A stretch of 5,763 bases of DNA from Candidatus Woesearchaeota archaeon (GTDB lineage: Archaea; Nanobdellota; Nanobdellia; SCGC-AAA011-G17; UBA489), in the NCBI GenBank assembly GCA_030679025.1, contig JAUXTV010000232.1, positions 1 through 5,763 of the forward strand, in the 5' to 3' direction. The notes beneath the pieces are model-generated. The model was not told where the DNA came from, ran no database searches, and was given only the letters and a program-made list of their open reading frames with translations. The position numbers were made by a program, and so were the translations under genes. Of this stretch, positions 1 through 5,348 are shown one piece after another. Positions within the stretch are counted from its first letter, which is position 1. Each line of letters opens with the position of its first letter.

Positions 1-428
1 TGACACAAGAAGATGAACTTCTGTTGCGAAGTCTCTGGAAAAATCCAGCAGATAAAACAAAACAAATCCAGCAGATCATCAAGAGAGTTGGACTGCACAA
101 AGATCTGAAGACCTATGTAACAGACTTGAGTTATGGACAAAGAAAATTATTAGATTTGGCTATCGCTATGGCAAAACCCCATGATTTATTGATGTTAGAC
201 GAACCAGTTGCTGGTGTAAATCCTTTGATCAGAAAAGAAATAAAAGCTATCTTGAAACAATTAAAGAAGCAGGGAGAAACTATTTTTGTTATAGAGCACG
301 ATATGAATTTCGTGATGGACATCGCAGATCATGTTATTGTCATGGACGCTGGAAAAGTCATTGCTGAAGGCAAACCAAAGCAAATACAAAAGAATAAGAA
401 AGTACTGGAAGCGTATTTAGGAGAATAG
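1..428 (+). CDS. livG: LivG-like branched-chain amino acid ABC transporter ATP-binding protein, 5'-partial
   Basis: This is the C-terminal half of a cytoplasmic ABC ATPase that would power uptake of branched-chain or other hydrophobic amino acids. The reading frame (codons from base 3) is open to the left edge, so the true start lies outside. The TTG at 24 is internal and should not be taken as the start. Seen: the ABC signature LSYGQ (about 126-140), the Walker B LLMLDEP with the catalytic Glu (about 186-206), a D-loop-like AGVNP, and the H-loop Glu-His-Asp (294-302). The tail ends in EAYLGE, typical of the LivG C-terminal extension. The Walker A motif and Q-loop are not in the window. LSYGQ followed by LLDLAIAMA favours LivG over LivF, which usually has LSGGEQQ. 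The binding-protein gene follows after 30 bp, consistent with an operon; permease genes and livF would be expected upstream. Confidence 0.9.
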   Translation, partial: TQEDELLLRSLWKNPADKTKQIQQIIKRVGLHKDLKTYVTDLSYGQRKLLDLAIAMAKPHDLLMLDEPVAGVNPLIRKEIKAILKQLKKQGETIFVIEHDMNFVMDIADHVIVMDAGKVIAEGKPKQIQKNKKVLEAYLGE

Positions 429-434
429 TTTATT

Positions 435-443
435 AAGGAGGGG
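435..443 (+). promoter_or_regulatory. Shine-Dalgarno of the first LivK-like gene, unusually far from its start
   Basis: AAGGAGGGG is a strong anti-16S match, but 15 nt separate its end from the ATG at 459. No other ATG, GTG or TTG in that frame fits, because an in-frame TAA sits at 450-452. The start is therefore forced, and the long spacing is real unless the annotated Met is wrong or there is a sequencing indel in the A-run at 451-457. Confidence 0.6.
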
Positions 444-458
444 ATAGTATAAAAAAAG

Positions 459-1577
459 ATGAATAAAAAGCATCTAGGCATTATAGGAATTATAATAGTT
501 ATTCTTATTGGAATATTCATATTCAATTCAACTACGAAAACTGAAGAGATTATAAAAATTGGAGTAACCCAGTCATTAAGTGGTTCTGCTGCTTATTATG
601 GCCAAGAGAACATGAAAGGGGTTGAAATTGCTAAAGAAGAAATTTCCAAGGATTATCCAACTTTTAATTTTAAGGTATTCCATGAAGATAGCTTTTTTAC
701 AGCGAAAGGAGGAGTGGATTCCTATAAGAAAATGAGAGAAATAGATAATATTGAGGCTATTATTACACATGCAAGTTCTGTCTCTCTTGCCGTTCAGCCA
801 TTAGCGCAAAATGATAAAATTTTACAAATGGCTGTTTCAGCATCTGCTCTAACTTACTCAACACCGAATGATTTGTCTTTTAGAACTAGTCCAACCACAA
901 ATGTTGAAGCAAAAACAATAGCAGATTATATTATAAAAAAAGGATATAAAAAAGTCAGTATACTTTACATGAATAATGAGATAGGAGTTAGCATTACTGA
1001 GTCCTTAAAGAAAGAATTAAAAGATAAAGACGCAACAGTTATGATAATTTCAGAAGAAGGGTTTCTTACAGATGAAACAGATTTTAAAGCATCTCTTCTT
1101 AAAATTAAAGAAAGTGATGCGAATATAGTATTTATCCCAGCATTAGCATCCAATATATTATTAATATTGAAACAAGCAAAAGAGATTGATTTGGAGGTTC
1201 AATTTATTGGATTTAGATCAACAGAAGATGCAAATTTAATAAATAATGCAGGAGAATTAGCAGAAGGAATTATTTATTCCTATGGATTTGATCCTCATTC
1301 AGAGCTTTCACAAGTAAAAAGATTTGTAAATGCTTATAGAGAAAAGTATGGTAAAAATCCAGATGGATTTTCAGCAGAGGCCTACGAAGGTTTTAAACTA
1401 GTTACATTAGCGTTTATAAATTGTGGAAAAGATAACCAATGTATTCAAAACTACTTAACTAATTTAAAAGAATATAATTCAGTATTCGGTAATTTATCTT
1501 TTGATAGTAATGGGGATGTCTATTATGATTTCTTCATGAAAACAGTCAAAAATGGCAAGTTTACAAGATTAGAATAA
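459..1577 (+). CDS. Membrane-anchored LivK-like ABC substrate-binding protein (copy 1)
   Basis: This is an extracytoplasmic receptor of the periplasmic-binding-protein type I (Peripla_BP_6/LivK) family that would hand amino acids or related small ligands to the transporter partly encoded upstream. It has 372 residues, normal for the family. Residues about 7-22 are a hydrophobic stretch (GIIGIIIVILIGIFIF). No lipobox Cys follows, so an uncleaved N-terminal anchor is likely. The first β-strand and ligand loop (IKIGVTQSLSGSAAYYG, about 32-48), the GVEIAKEEI helix and the AEAYEGFKL segment near 307-314 are typical. C322 and C328 (NCGKDNQC) are matched in the paralogue at 2437-3564 and could form a disulfide. 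It is co-oriented with the livG-like gene. Its codons are more A/T-rich than those of the paralogue. The ligand cannot be named; an amino acid is inferred from the ATPase type. Confidence 0.9.
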   Translation: MNKKHLGIIGIIIVILIGIFIFNSTTKTEEIIKIGVTQSLSGSAAYYGQENMKGVEIAKEEISKDYPTFNFKVFHEDSFFTAKGGVDSYKKMREIDNIEAIITHASSVSLAVQPLAQNDKILQMAVSASALTYSTPNDLSFRTSPTTNVEAKTIADYIIKKGYKKVSILYMNNEIGVSITESLKKELKDKDATVMIISEEGFLTDETDFKASLLKIKESDANIVFIPALASNILLILKQAKEIDLEVQFIGFRSTEDANLINNAGELAEGIIYSYGFDPHSELSQVKRFVNAYREKYGKNPDGFSAEAYEGFKLVTLAFINCGKDNQCIQNYLTNLKEYNSVFGNLSFDSNGDVYYDFFMKTVKNGKFTRLE

Positions 1578-1581
1578 TCCA

Positions 1582-2325
1582 TTATTTTTTAGCATGTCCC
1601 CATAAAGTTTCAAAGAACGTTCTGAAGGACTGCACTATTTCTGGATGTTGGATGGAAAGGCAGCTAGGGATTTCTCCATGAGTAAAAATCAAAACACGAT
1701 CTCCAATAATATCGACTGCTGCAGGCGTCACACCGGAGATAATTCTGATCTTAGTATATGATAGCGTTTGTAATTTCTTATAGTAAACTCCTTTCTCAGA
1801 GAATAATATACGACAAGGTATTTTCTTTTGAATACGAAGTTTATGCCACTTTGGCCAGAAAAGATTAAACTGTTGAGGTTTATTGGAAAAAATACCCATG
1901 CCCAGCACTTCATCTTTAGGAGTCAATTCATGAAGAGCTTCCATTGCAACAGTCTGTATTCCTCGAAAGCCTTGGAACAAACGGATGTCATAAGTTTTCT
2001 TTTTCAGTTGTTCAAGCTCTTCTAGAGAAGGTAAGGCTATAAGGAGATCTTCAGTTTGTTGTTTGAGACGGTCTTCTTTTTCACGAAGGTAATCCACAAT
2101 GCGACGTGGTGATGCAGCGCTGAAATATTTGGTTTTCTCCTTGATGATATAACTAACCAAACCTTTTTTGATTAATTTTTCAAGGATCTCATAGATCTTT
2201 CCGCTGGAAATTTGTGCTGCTTCTATAATCTTGCCAGTAGTAGTTTCGCCAATCTGCAAGAGAGTCAAATAGACTGTGATTTCTCCCTTGGTTAACCCTA
2301 TGTCTTGGAGCAACGGTTCTAGCAT
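1582..2325 (-). CDS. TrmB-family transcriptional regulator
   Basis: This is a cytoplasmic DNA-binding regulator, 247 residues, typical of archaeal TrmB-like sugar/metabolite sensors. Residues 1-70 form a winged helix: LTKGEITVYLTLLQIGETTT, then ISSGKIYEILEKLIKKGLV as the recognition helix region, and a wing ending KTKYFSAASP. A helical linker rich in Glu and Lys (about 76-110) probably dimerises. The C-terminal half starts with the family-typical LFQGFRGIQTV (116-126) and continues through GVTPAAVDIIGDRVLIF (198-214), the effector-domain part. It is flanked by two LivK-like genes: stop-to-stop with the first (4 bp) and divergent from the second (111 bp). Local control of the amino acid receptor genes is the natural inference. 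No good Shine-Dalgarno precedes the ATG. A TATA-like box at 2360-2367 would place transcription start about 10 nt upstream, giving a short leader. The effector is unknown. Confidence 0.88.
   Translation of the reverse strand: MLEPLLQDIGLTKGEITVYLTLLQIGETTTGKIIEAAQISSGKIYEILEKLIKKGLVSYIIKEKTKYFSAASPRRIVDYLREKEDRLKQQTEDLLIALPSLEELEQLKKKTYDIRLFQGFRGIQTVAMEALHELTPKDEVLGMGIFSNKPQQFNLFWPKWHKLRIQKKIPCRILFSEKGVYYKKLQTLSYTKIRIISGVTPAAVDIIGDRVLIFTHGEIPSCLSIQHPEIVQSFRTFFETLWGHAKK
1584..1591 (+). terminator. Possible oligo-T terminator between convergent genes
   Basis: A run of six T (1585-1590) starts eight bases after the stop codon of the first LivK-like gene, inside the last codons of the convergent TrmB-family gene. 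Archaeal termination often uses U-tracts without a hairpin, so this may end the liv transcript. There is no stem-loop, the run is short, and on the other strand it is simply Lys codons. Confidence 0.25.
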
Positions 2326-2359
2326 CTTGAAAAGATAGTTTACCCACTTAAAAGCTTTC

Positions 2360-2367
2360 CTATATAC
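2360..2367. promoter_or_regulatory. TATA-like box in the divergent TrmB / LivK-like intergenic region
   Basis: CTATATAC is the best TATA match in the 111-bp gap (2326-2436), and its TATATA core reads the same on both strands. On the minus strand it lies about 35 nt before the regulator's ATG, so initiation about 26 nt downstream leaves a leader of roughly 10 nt. On the plus strand it could serve the second LivK-like gene with a leader of about 45 nt. A second, weaker plus-strand candidate is TTAGATATAC (2390-2399). The position rule is established for archaea; use of this box is inferred. Confidence 0.45.
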
Positions 2368-2380
2368 ACCTCACTAGGTG
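2367..2380. promoter_or_regulatory. Candidate TrmB operator palindrome
   Basis: CACCT-CACT-AGGTG is a 5-bp perfect inverted repeat with a 4-bp spacer directly abutting the TATA-like box. A related half site, CCCAC at 2343-2347, is complementary to GTGGG at 2378-2382. Characterised TrmB regulators bind dyads of the kind TATCAC-N5-GTGATA, so a short CAC/GTG dyad here is consistent in style. Its position would overlap the BRE on the minus strand or lie just downstream of TATA on the plus strand, so binding could repress either direction. Binding itself is inferred. Confidence 0.4.
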
Positions 2381-2427
2381 GGAGAGAGATTAGATATACT
2401 ACAAGAGATATGTTGTAAAAGTACTAT

Positions 2428-2434
2428 GGGGGAG
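2428..2434 (+). promoter_or_regulatory. Shine-Dalgarno of the second LivK-like gene
   Basis: GGGGGAG ends only two bases before the ATG at 2437. It supports this start over the out-of-frame ATG at 2426. The spacing is short compared with the usual 5-9 nt. Confidence 0.5.
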
Positions 2435-2436
2435 AA

Positions 2437-3564
2437 ATGAACAAACGAACAATAGGTATTATTGGAGTATTAGTTATCATTGTTCTTATTATAGGAATTC
2501 TCGGTTTCCAGTTAAGAGGAAGTCAAAACAATGCTTCTAAAGAAGTGCAAATAGGAGTGCTTCTGCCTCTGACAGGGAATGCTGCTTATTATGGAGAAGC
2601 ATCGCGTCGTGGTATAGAGATTGCCAAAGAGGAAATACAAAAGAGCTATCCAGATTTTACAGTAAATATAGTTTATGAAGATACTCAATATACAGCACAA
2701 GGGGGAGTTGCAGCTTATAAAAAAATACAGAACACAGAGAATATAGATGCAGTAATCACGGCCGCAAGTCAAGTATCTTTAGCAGTCCTGCCTTTGACAA
2801 CAGAAGATAATATCTTACAAATGGCGATCTTCTCATCGACAAATAAATATAGTTCTCCCAATGATCTGAGTTATCGTGTAAGTACCAAAAATGATATTGA
2901 AGTAAGTGCTATCACAGAAGTTATCCAGAAACAAGAATTCAAAACACTTGCTATAGTCTACATAAACAATGATTTTGGTGTTGGCATCAAAGAAGCTTTA
3001 CAAAAACAACTTGATGAATCTATTGATATTGTAGCTGAAGAATCTTTTTTGCCAGAGGAAAATGATTTTCGTACTCTCTTGACAAAGATCAAAAGTAAAA
3101 AACCAGAAGCCATCTTTATGGTAGGAACTGCAGTCTCTTATGGATTAATACTCAAACAAGCCAGAGAATTAGATATCAAAGCACAATTCATCAGTACGCG
3201 TTCTGCAGAAGATCCAGTAGTATTACAGCAGCCTCAAGAAATAACCAATGGGTTGCTCTACGCTTATCCTTTTGATGGAACTAAACAAACCAAAGAAGTA
3301 AAGAACTTCGTCAAGGAATTTCAAACAAAGTATGGAACAGTACCAGATGCTTATGCTGCTGAAGGGTATGAAGGATTTAAGCTAACAGTGCTCGCAATAA
3401 AAGACTGCGGAAGAGATAAAGAGTGTATACAAACCTACTTCAAAAATACTAAAGAGTATAATTCTTTGTTTGGTCCTCTCTCATTTGATATAAATGGGGA
3501 TGTCACTTACCCTTTTTTCTTAAAGACAGTCAGAGATGGACGATTTGTAACTACAGATATATAA
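2437..3564 (+). CDS. Membrane-anchored LivK-like ABC substrate-binding protein (copy 2, paralogue)
   Basis: This is a second extracytoplasmic receptor of the LivK/Peripla_BP_6 family, 375 residues, colinear over its whole length with the protein at 459-1577; roughly half of the aligned residues look identical by eye. Both begin MNK, then a GIIG-containing membrane segment (here about 6-24), with no lipobox. Shared blocks include GxAAYYG (47-53), EIAKEEI (61-67), SPNDLSxR, LILKQAxExD, YEGFKL (311-316) and the paired cysteines C324/C330 (DCGRDKEC). The ligand-facing loop LLPLTGNAAYYG differs from TQSLSGSAAYYG in the other copy, so specificities may differ. It has its own promoter region divergent from the TrmB-family regulator and no transporter subunits after it, so it probably feeds the same transporter. 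It is followed by 54 bp with no evident terminator, then the convergent radical SAM gene. Confidence 0.9.
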   Translation: MNKRTIGIIGVLVIIVLIIGILGFQLRGSQNNASKEVQIGVLLPLTGNAAYYGEASRRGIEIAKEEIQKSYPDFTVNIVYEDTQYTAQGGVAAYKKIQNTENIDAVITAASQVSLAVLPLTTEDNILQMAIFSSTNKYSSPNDLSYRVSTKNDIEVSAITEVIQKQEFKTLAIVYINNDFGVGIKEALQKQLDESIDIVAEESFLPEENDFRTLLTKIKSKKPEAIFMVGTAVSYGLILKQARELDIKAQFISTRSAEDPVVLQQPQEITNGLLYAYPFDGTKQTKEVKNFVKEFQTKYGTVPDAYAAEGYEGFKLTVLAIKDCGRDKECIQTYFKNTKEYNSLFGPLSFDINGDVTYPFFLKTVRDGRFVTTDI

Positions 3565-3618
3565 TTCCGTGATTTCCACCACTTCTCTGACCAGGGGTAG
3601 TCGCAAGCATTTGATAAT

Positions 3619-4836
3619 TTATTTATGATCATACCATGCCTTTAGATTGCTTAATGGCTCACTTCTGAATGCAGCAGCAAACCTTTCATAATATCTTTCA
3701 GTATAAGAAGGCCAGAGAGCTTTTGCTGTTTGATATGATTGTAAAACAGAATATTTCTTAACATTTCCAAATCCCGCCTTAGTTTCAGGTTTTCTCAGAT
3801 CTTCACAAAAATCAATTACCGCTCCATTATAATCTATTCTGAAACCCTCATAAAACATCATAGGCAACATAGCTATTTGCACAGCTGTTCTTGGATCATC
3901 ATTAAGAGGGATTATTAGAGCAGGAGCAAGATCTTCAGTTACTGCAAGATGACCTTTCTGAATGAAACCAGTTCTGAACAAGTCAGCAATTAAATTGGCA
4001 TGATCTGATCCAGTAAGACCTAAAGTTATATCTAATCCTTTTGGTGCACCCCTGACTTTCTTTAACACTTCATAAAATACTTGGCTATTTGCAACAAGAC
4101 TTGGGTTATTATATGCAGTTTCAAAACAAAAGCCAATAGTTAGATATTCTACCCCTCTGTCAGCGATATCTTCCATCATTCTCTCTAGGGACCCAATATT
4201 CTGAGGCATTGCTGTGGTGATTACTGTAAGGTTTCTTACTCCTATATCTGCGGCTATTCTAAGACCTTCCAAGGACTTCTGATACATACCTTTACCCCTT
4301 ATGCTATCATGATCTTCTCGATAGCCATCAAGACTCACTGAAAAGAAATCCATTTGTGGAAGTTCTGCTAATCTCTCCTTATTGCAGGCTATCAAAGTTC
4401 CATTTGTTATTAGTTCAAGCCTTATGTCTTGAAATTCTCCTCTTTTTTCTTCCAAATGGGAAAAAATGCCAAAGGTAATATCTGGACTTAGCAATGGCTC
4501 TTTTCCAACTATGCTTATATGACAAAAACCAAGAGGTAAGGCCTGATCCAGAACTTTTTTCCAATCTCTAAGATCTAAAACATTGGTTTCTTTACTTTCT
4601 TTACTTCCTGCTTGATGAGTGGAGCTGTAATAGCAATGTCCGCATCTTAAGTTGCAAACATCATTCACACTTAGACCCAATTCTGATCCTGGCGGAGCAT
4701 TTTCTCCTTCTGTAGGATATATATTAGAAATAAGGTCTCTGGAGAACTGAGCTATTGCTTTTGGATTCTTACCTTTTGCTAACAATTCTAATATTAAAAA
4801 TTGACTTTGAATCAATGCGGAATGTGAAGAGCTCAT
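3619..4836 (-). CDS. Radical SAM enzyme with degenerate SPASM-like C-terminus; candidate peptide-modifying enzyme
   Basis: This is a cytoplasmic radical SAM protein of 405 residues. Seen: the cluster-binding CxxxCxxC as CNLRCGHC (C61, C65, C68) after a β-strand LGLSVNDV; GKEPLL at 111-116, in the position of the usual GGEP; ITNGT (143-147); and SVSLDG followed by IRGKG (166-183), all normal for the SPASM/MoaA-like subgroup. The C-terminal part has FRIDYNGAVIDFCED with C344 and then GFGNVKKYSVLQSY, which resembles the start of a SPASM domain. The downstream CxxCxxxC cysteines are absent, so a full auxiliary Fe-S cluster is unlikely. Residues 1-50 form an N-terminal extension that may bind substrate. 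It starts 6 bp after the stop of the repeat-containing ORF, so the two are almost certainly co-transcribed. Substrate and reaction are unknown; modification of the neighbour's product is inference. An ATG at 4840 is out of frame. Confidence 0.88.
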   Translation of the reverse strand: MSSSHSALIQSQFLILELLAKGKNPKAIAQFSRDLISNIYPTEGENAPPGSELGLSVNDVCNLRCGHCYYSSTHQAGSKESKETNVLDLRDWKKVLDQALPLGFCHISIVGKEPLLSPDITFGIFSHLEEKRGEFQDIRLELITNGTLIACNKERLAELPQMDFFSVSLDGYREDHDSIRGKGMYQKSLEGLRIAADIGVRNLTVITTAMPQNIGSLERMMEDIADRGVEYLTIGFCFETAYNNPSLVANSQVFYEVLKKVRGAPKGLDITLGLTGSDHANLIADLFRTGFIQKGHLAVTEDLAPALIIPLNDDPRTAVQIAMLPMMFYEGFRIDYNGAVIDFCEDLRKPETKAGFGNVKKYSVLQSYQTAKALWPSYTERYYERFAAAFRSEPLSNLKAWYDHK

Positions 4837-4842
4837 ACATAA

Positions 4843-5166
4843 TTACCCCTCCCTATATTTCACATCTTTTGGAGTGCCAGCTCTACCGAAGCCAACAGCA
4901 GTATTAGCCCCGCTTGCATTAGCGGTTGCCCCATCTTTTCGTAAAATTACTTGATGAGAAGAGAACCCATTACTTTTCCAAAATTGTTTTGCAGGTTCAT
5001 TAGCCTCATATACTCTATCTAACAATGTTCCAAGATCTTCGGCAGTAGCTTTTCTTATTTCAATTCCAACATAAGGCACATCTTTTGGAGTGCCAGCTCT
5101 ACCGAAGCTACTGCTGTTGTTAGCTCCGCTTGCATTAGGTTTTATTCTATATAAGTCGTTTTTCAT
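4843..5166 (-). CDS. Two-repeat small protein with GNAT remnant; candidate radical SAM substrate
   Basis: This is a 107-residue ORF of no family I recognise as a whole. Layout: a short N-terminus (1-10, MKNDLYRIKP); repeat A (11-32, NASGAN-NSSS-FGRAGTPKDV-PY); a central segment (33-78); repeat B (83-104, NASGAN-TAVG-FGRAGTPKDV-KY); and the end REG. The repeats differ only at four variable residues and at the residue before Tyr. The central segment resembles an acetyltransferase with its middle removed (IEIRKATAEDL joined to VYEANEPAKQFWKSNGF). There is no signal peptide or membrane segment, and no cysteine. It is immediately upstream of, and probably co-transcribed with, the radical SAM gene. 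There is no Shine-Dalgarno before the ATG, and a possible near-leaderless promoter lies upstream. It could be a ribosomally made peptide substrate with two core units, or a decayed GNAT gene bracketed by a DNA repeat that happens to stay open. I favour real translation but am not certain. Confidence 0.6.
   Translation of the reverse strand: MKNDLYRIKPNASGANNSSSFGRAGTPKDVPYVGIEIRKATAEDLGTLLDRVYEANEPAKQFWKSNGFSSHQVILRKDGATANASGANTAVGFGRAGTPKDVKYREG
4846..4854 (-). promoter_or_regulatory. Shine-Dalgarno of the radical SAM gene, embedded in the upstream ORF
   Basis: AGGGAGGGG on the minus strand overlaps the last three sense codons (Arg-Glu-Gly) of the small ORF and lies 9 nt before the ATG at 4836. 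It fixes the radical SAM start and points to translation of both cistrons from one mRNA. Confidence 0.65.
4861..4922. repeat. 62-bp direct repeat, copy B
   Basis: This copy matches the one at 5077-5138. The outer parts are identical except one synonymous third-position change (GGG/GGA Gly). The difference is concentrated in an 11-bp block at 4893-4903 (CAACAGCAGTA). The copies are 216 bp apart, an exact multiple of three, and both are read in the same frame on the minus strand. The match ends sharply at both sides, apart from the Tyr codon two codons past the Val. Confidence 0.95.
4933..5070 (-). pseudogene. Internally deleted GNAT acetyltransferase remnant inside the repeat ORF
   Basis: Residues 33-50 of the small ORF (VGIEIRKATAEDLGTLLD) look like β1-α1 of a GNAT enzyme. 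Residues 51-78 (RVYEANEPAKQFWKSNGF and following, ending ILRKD) look like its C-terminal β5-α4-β6 motif. The two join directly at about 5016/5017. Normal GNATs have some 80-90 residues between them, including the R/QxxGxG/A acetyl-CoA pyrophosphate loop, which is absent here. Acetyltransferase activity is therefore not expected. The frame has nevertheless stayed open, with no stop or frameshift. The family match is by motif recognition only. Confidence 0.55.
5077..5138. repeat. 62-bp direct repeat, copy A
   Basis: This is the partner of the repeat at 4861-4922, with 52 of 62 bases identical. Its variable block at 5109-5119 is TACTGCTGTTG, the exact reverse complement of the block in the other copy, set in unchanged flanks (GC on the left, TTAGC on the right). 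It encodes Asn-Ser-Ser-Ser where the other copy encodes Thr-Ala-Val-Gly. Confidence 0.95.
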
Positions 5167-5194
5167 ACATTCTAGAAGTAATTAGCCTTTTTAG

Positions 5195-5207
5195 ATATTT
5201 CTACTTA
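5195..5207 (-). promoter_or_regulatory. Promoter-like 13-bp motif, minus-strand copy
   Basis: It reads TAAGTAGAAATAT on the minus strand and ends 24 nt before an ATG at 5170, which is 28 nt before the ORF start at 5166. The AAATAT part sits where an archaeal TATA box would for a leaderless or nearly leaderless message. The exact inverted copy at 5334-5346, with the same spacing to an ATG, supports a promoter role. Confidence 0.5.
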
Positions 5208-5208
5208 T

Positions 5209-5260
5209 TTAATTAACAAAAAATAGTAAAATTTAAATATAATCATTTTTTGTTAATTAA
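5209..5260. repeat. Perfect 16-bp inverted repeat with 20-bp spacer
   Basis: TTAATTAACAAAAAAT (5209-5224) is exactly repeated in inverse orientation at 5245-5260, around a 20-bp A/T-rich spacer. It directly abuts the minus-strand promoter-like motif on its upstream side, so it may be a regulator site. A cruciform, RNA hairpin or remnant mobile-element end are alternatives. The arms are almost pure A/T but each contains one C/G in matching position. Confidence 0.8.
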
Positions 5261-5301
5261 TATAGTAAATTATCTTAATTAGATTGTAAAAGAATATAAT
5301 C

Positions 5302-5313
5302 AAGGAATTCCTT
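5302..5313. repeat. 12-bp perfect palindrome
   Basis: AAGGAATTCCTT is a gapless dyad located 21 bp upstream of the plus-strand promoter-like motif. It could be a dimeric regulator site; nothing else supports this. Confidence 0.5.
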
Positions 5314-5333
5314 TAAACCACAAGTTTGACAGT

Positions 5334-5346
5334 TAAGTAGAAATAT
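5334..5346 (+). promoter_or_regulatory. Promoter-like 13-bp motif, plus-strand copy
   Basis: TAAGTAGAAATAT ends exactly 24 nt before the ATG at 5371, matching the spacing on the other side of the divergent region. It could drive a leaderless plus-strand transcript. The sequences between motif and ATG do not otherwise match on the two sides. Confidence 0.45.
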
Positions 5347-5348
5347 TT

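Noticed and set aside
24..26. TTG as start of the first gene
   Set aside because: The frame is open upstream to the window edge, and the protein lacks its Walker A half, so this is an internal codon of a truncated gene.
1828..2025. 65-residue plus-strand ORF opposite the TrmB-family gene
   Set aside because: It lies antisense to a well-supported gene, has no ribosome site and no recognisable protein features.
2512..2772. 86-residue minus-strand ORF opposite the second LivK-like gene
   Set aside because: It is an antisense shadow of a clear coding sequence, with Cys-rich composition typical of reversed coding frames.
3565..3618. Terminator between the second LivK-like gene and the radical SAM gene
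   Set aside because: There is no clear stem-loop and no T-tract of five or more in this 54-bp gap.
4861..4900. tRNA fragment (GGTAGAGC, like a D-arm, on the minus strand within the repeat)
   Set aside because: No anticodon stem, T-arm or acceptor stem can be built around it, so the similarity is limited to about eight bases.
4861..5138. CRISPR-like array from the two repeats
   Set aside because: There are only two copies, 216 bp apart, with an in-frame coding segment between and variation inside the repeat; there is no cas gene.
5195..5346. Small transposon (MITE) bounded by 13-bp terminal inverted repeats
   Set aside because: I see no convincing target-site duplication outside the motifs, and their equal spacing to ATGs fits promoters better. 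A genome-wide copy search could reopen this.
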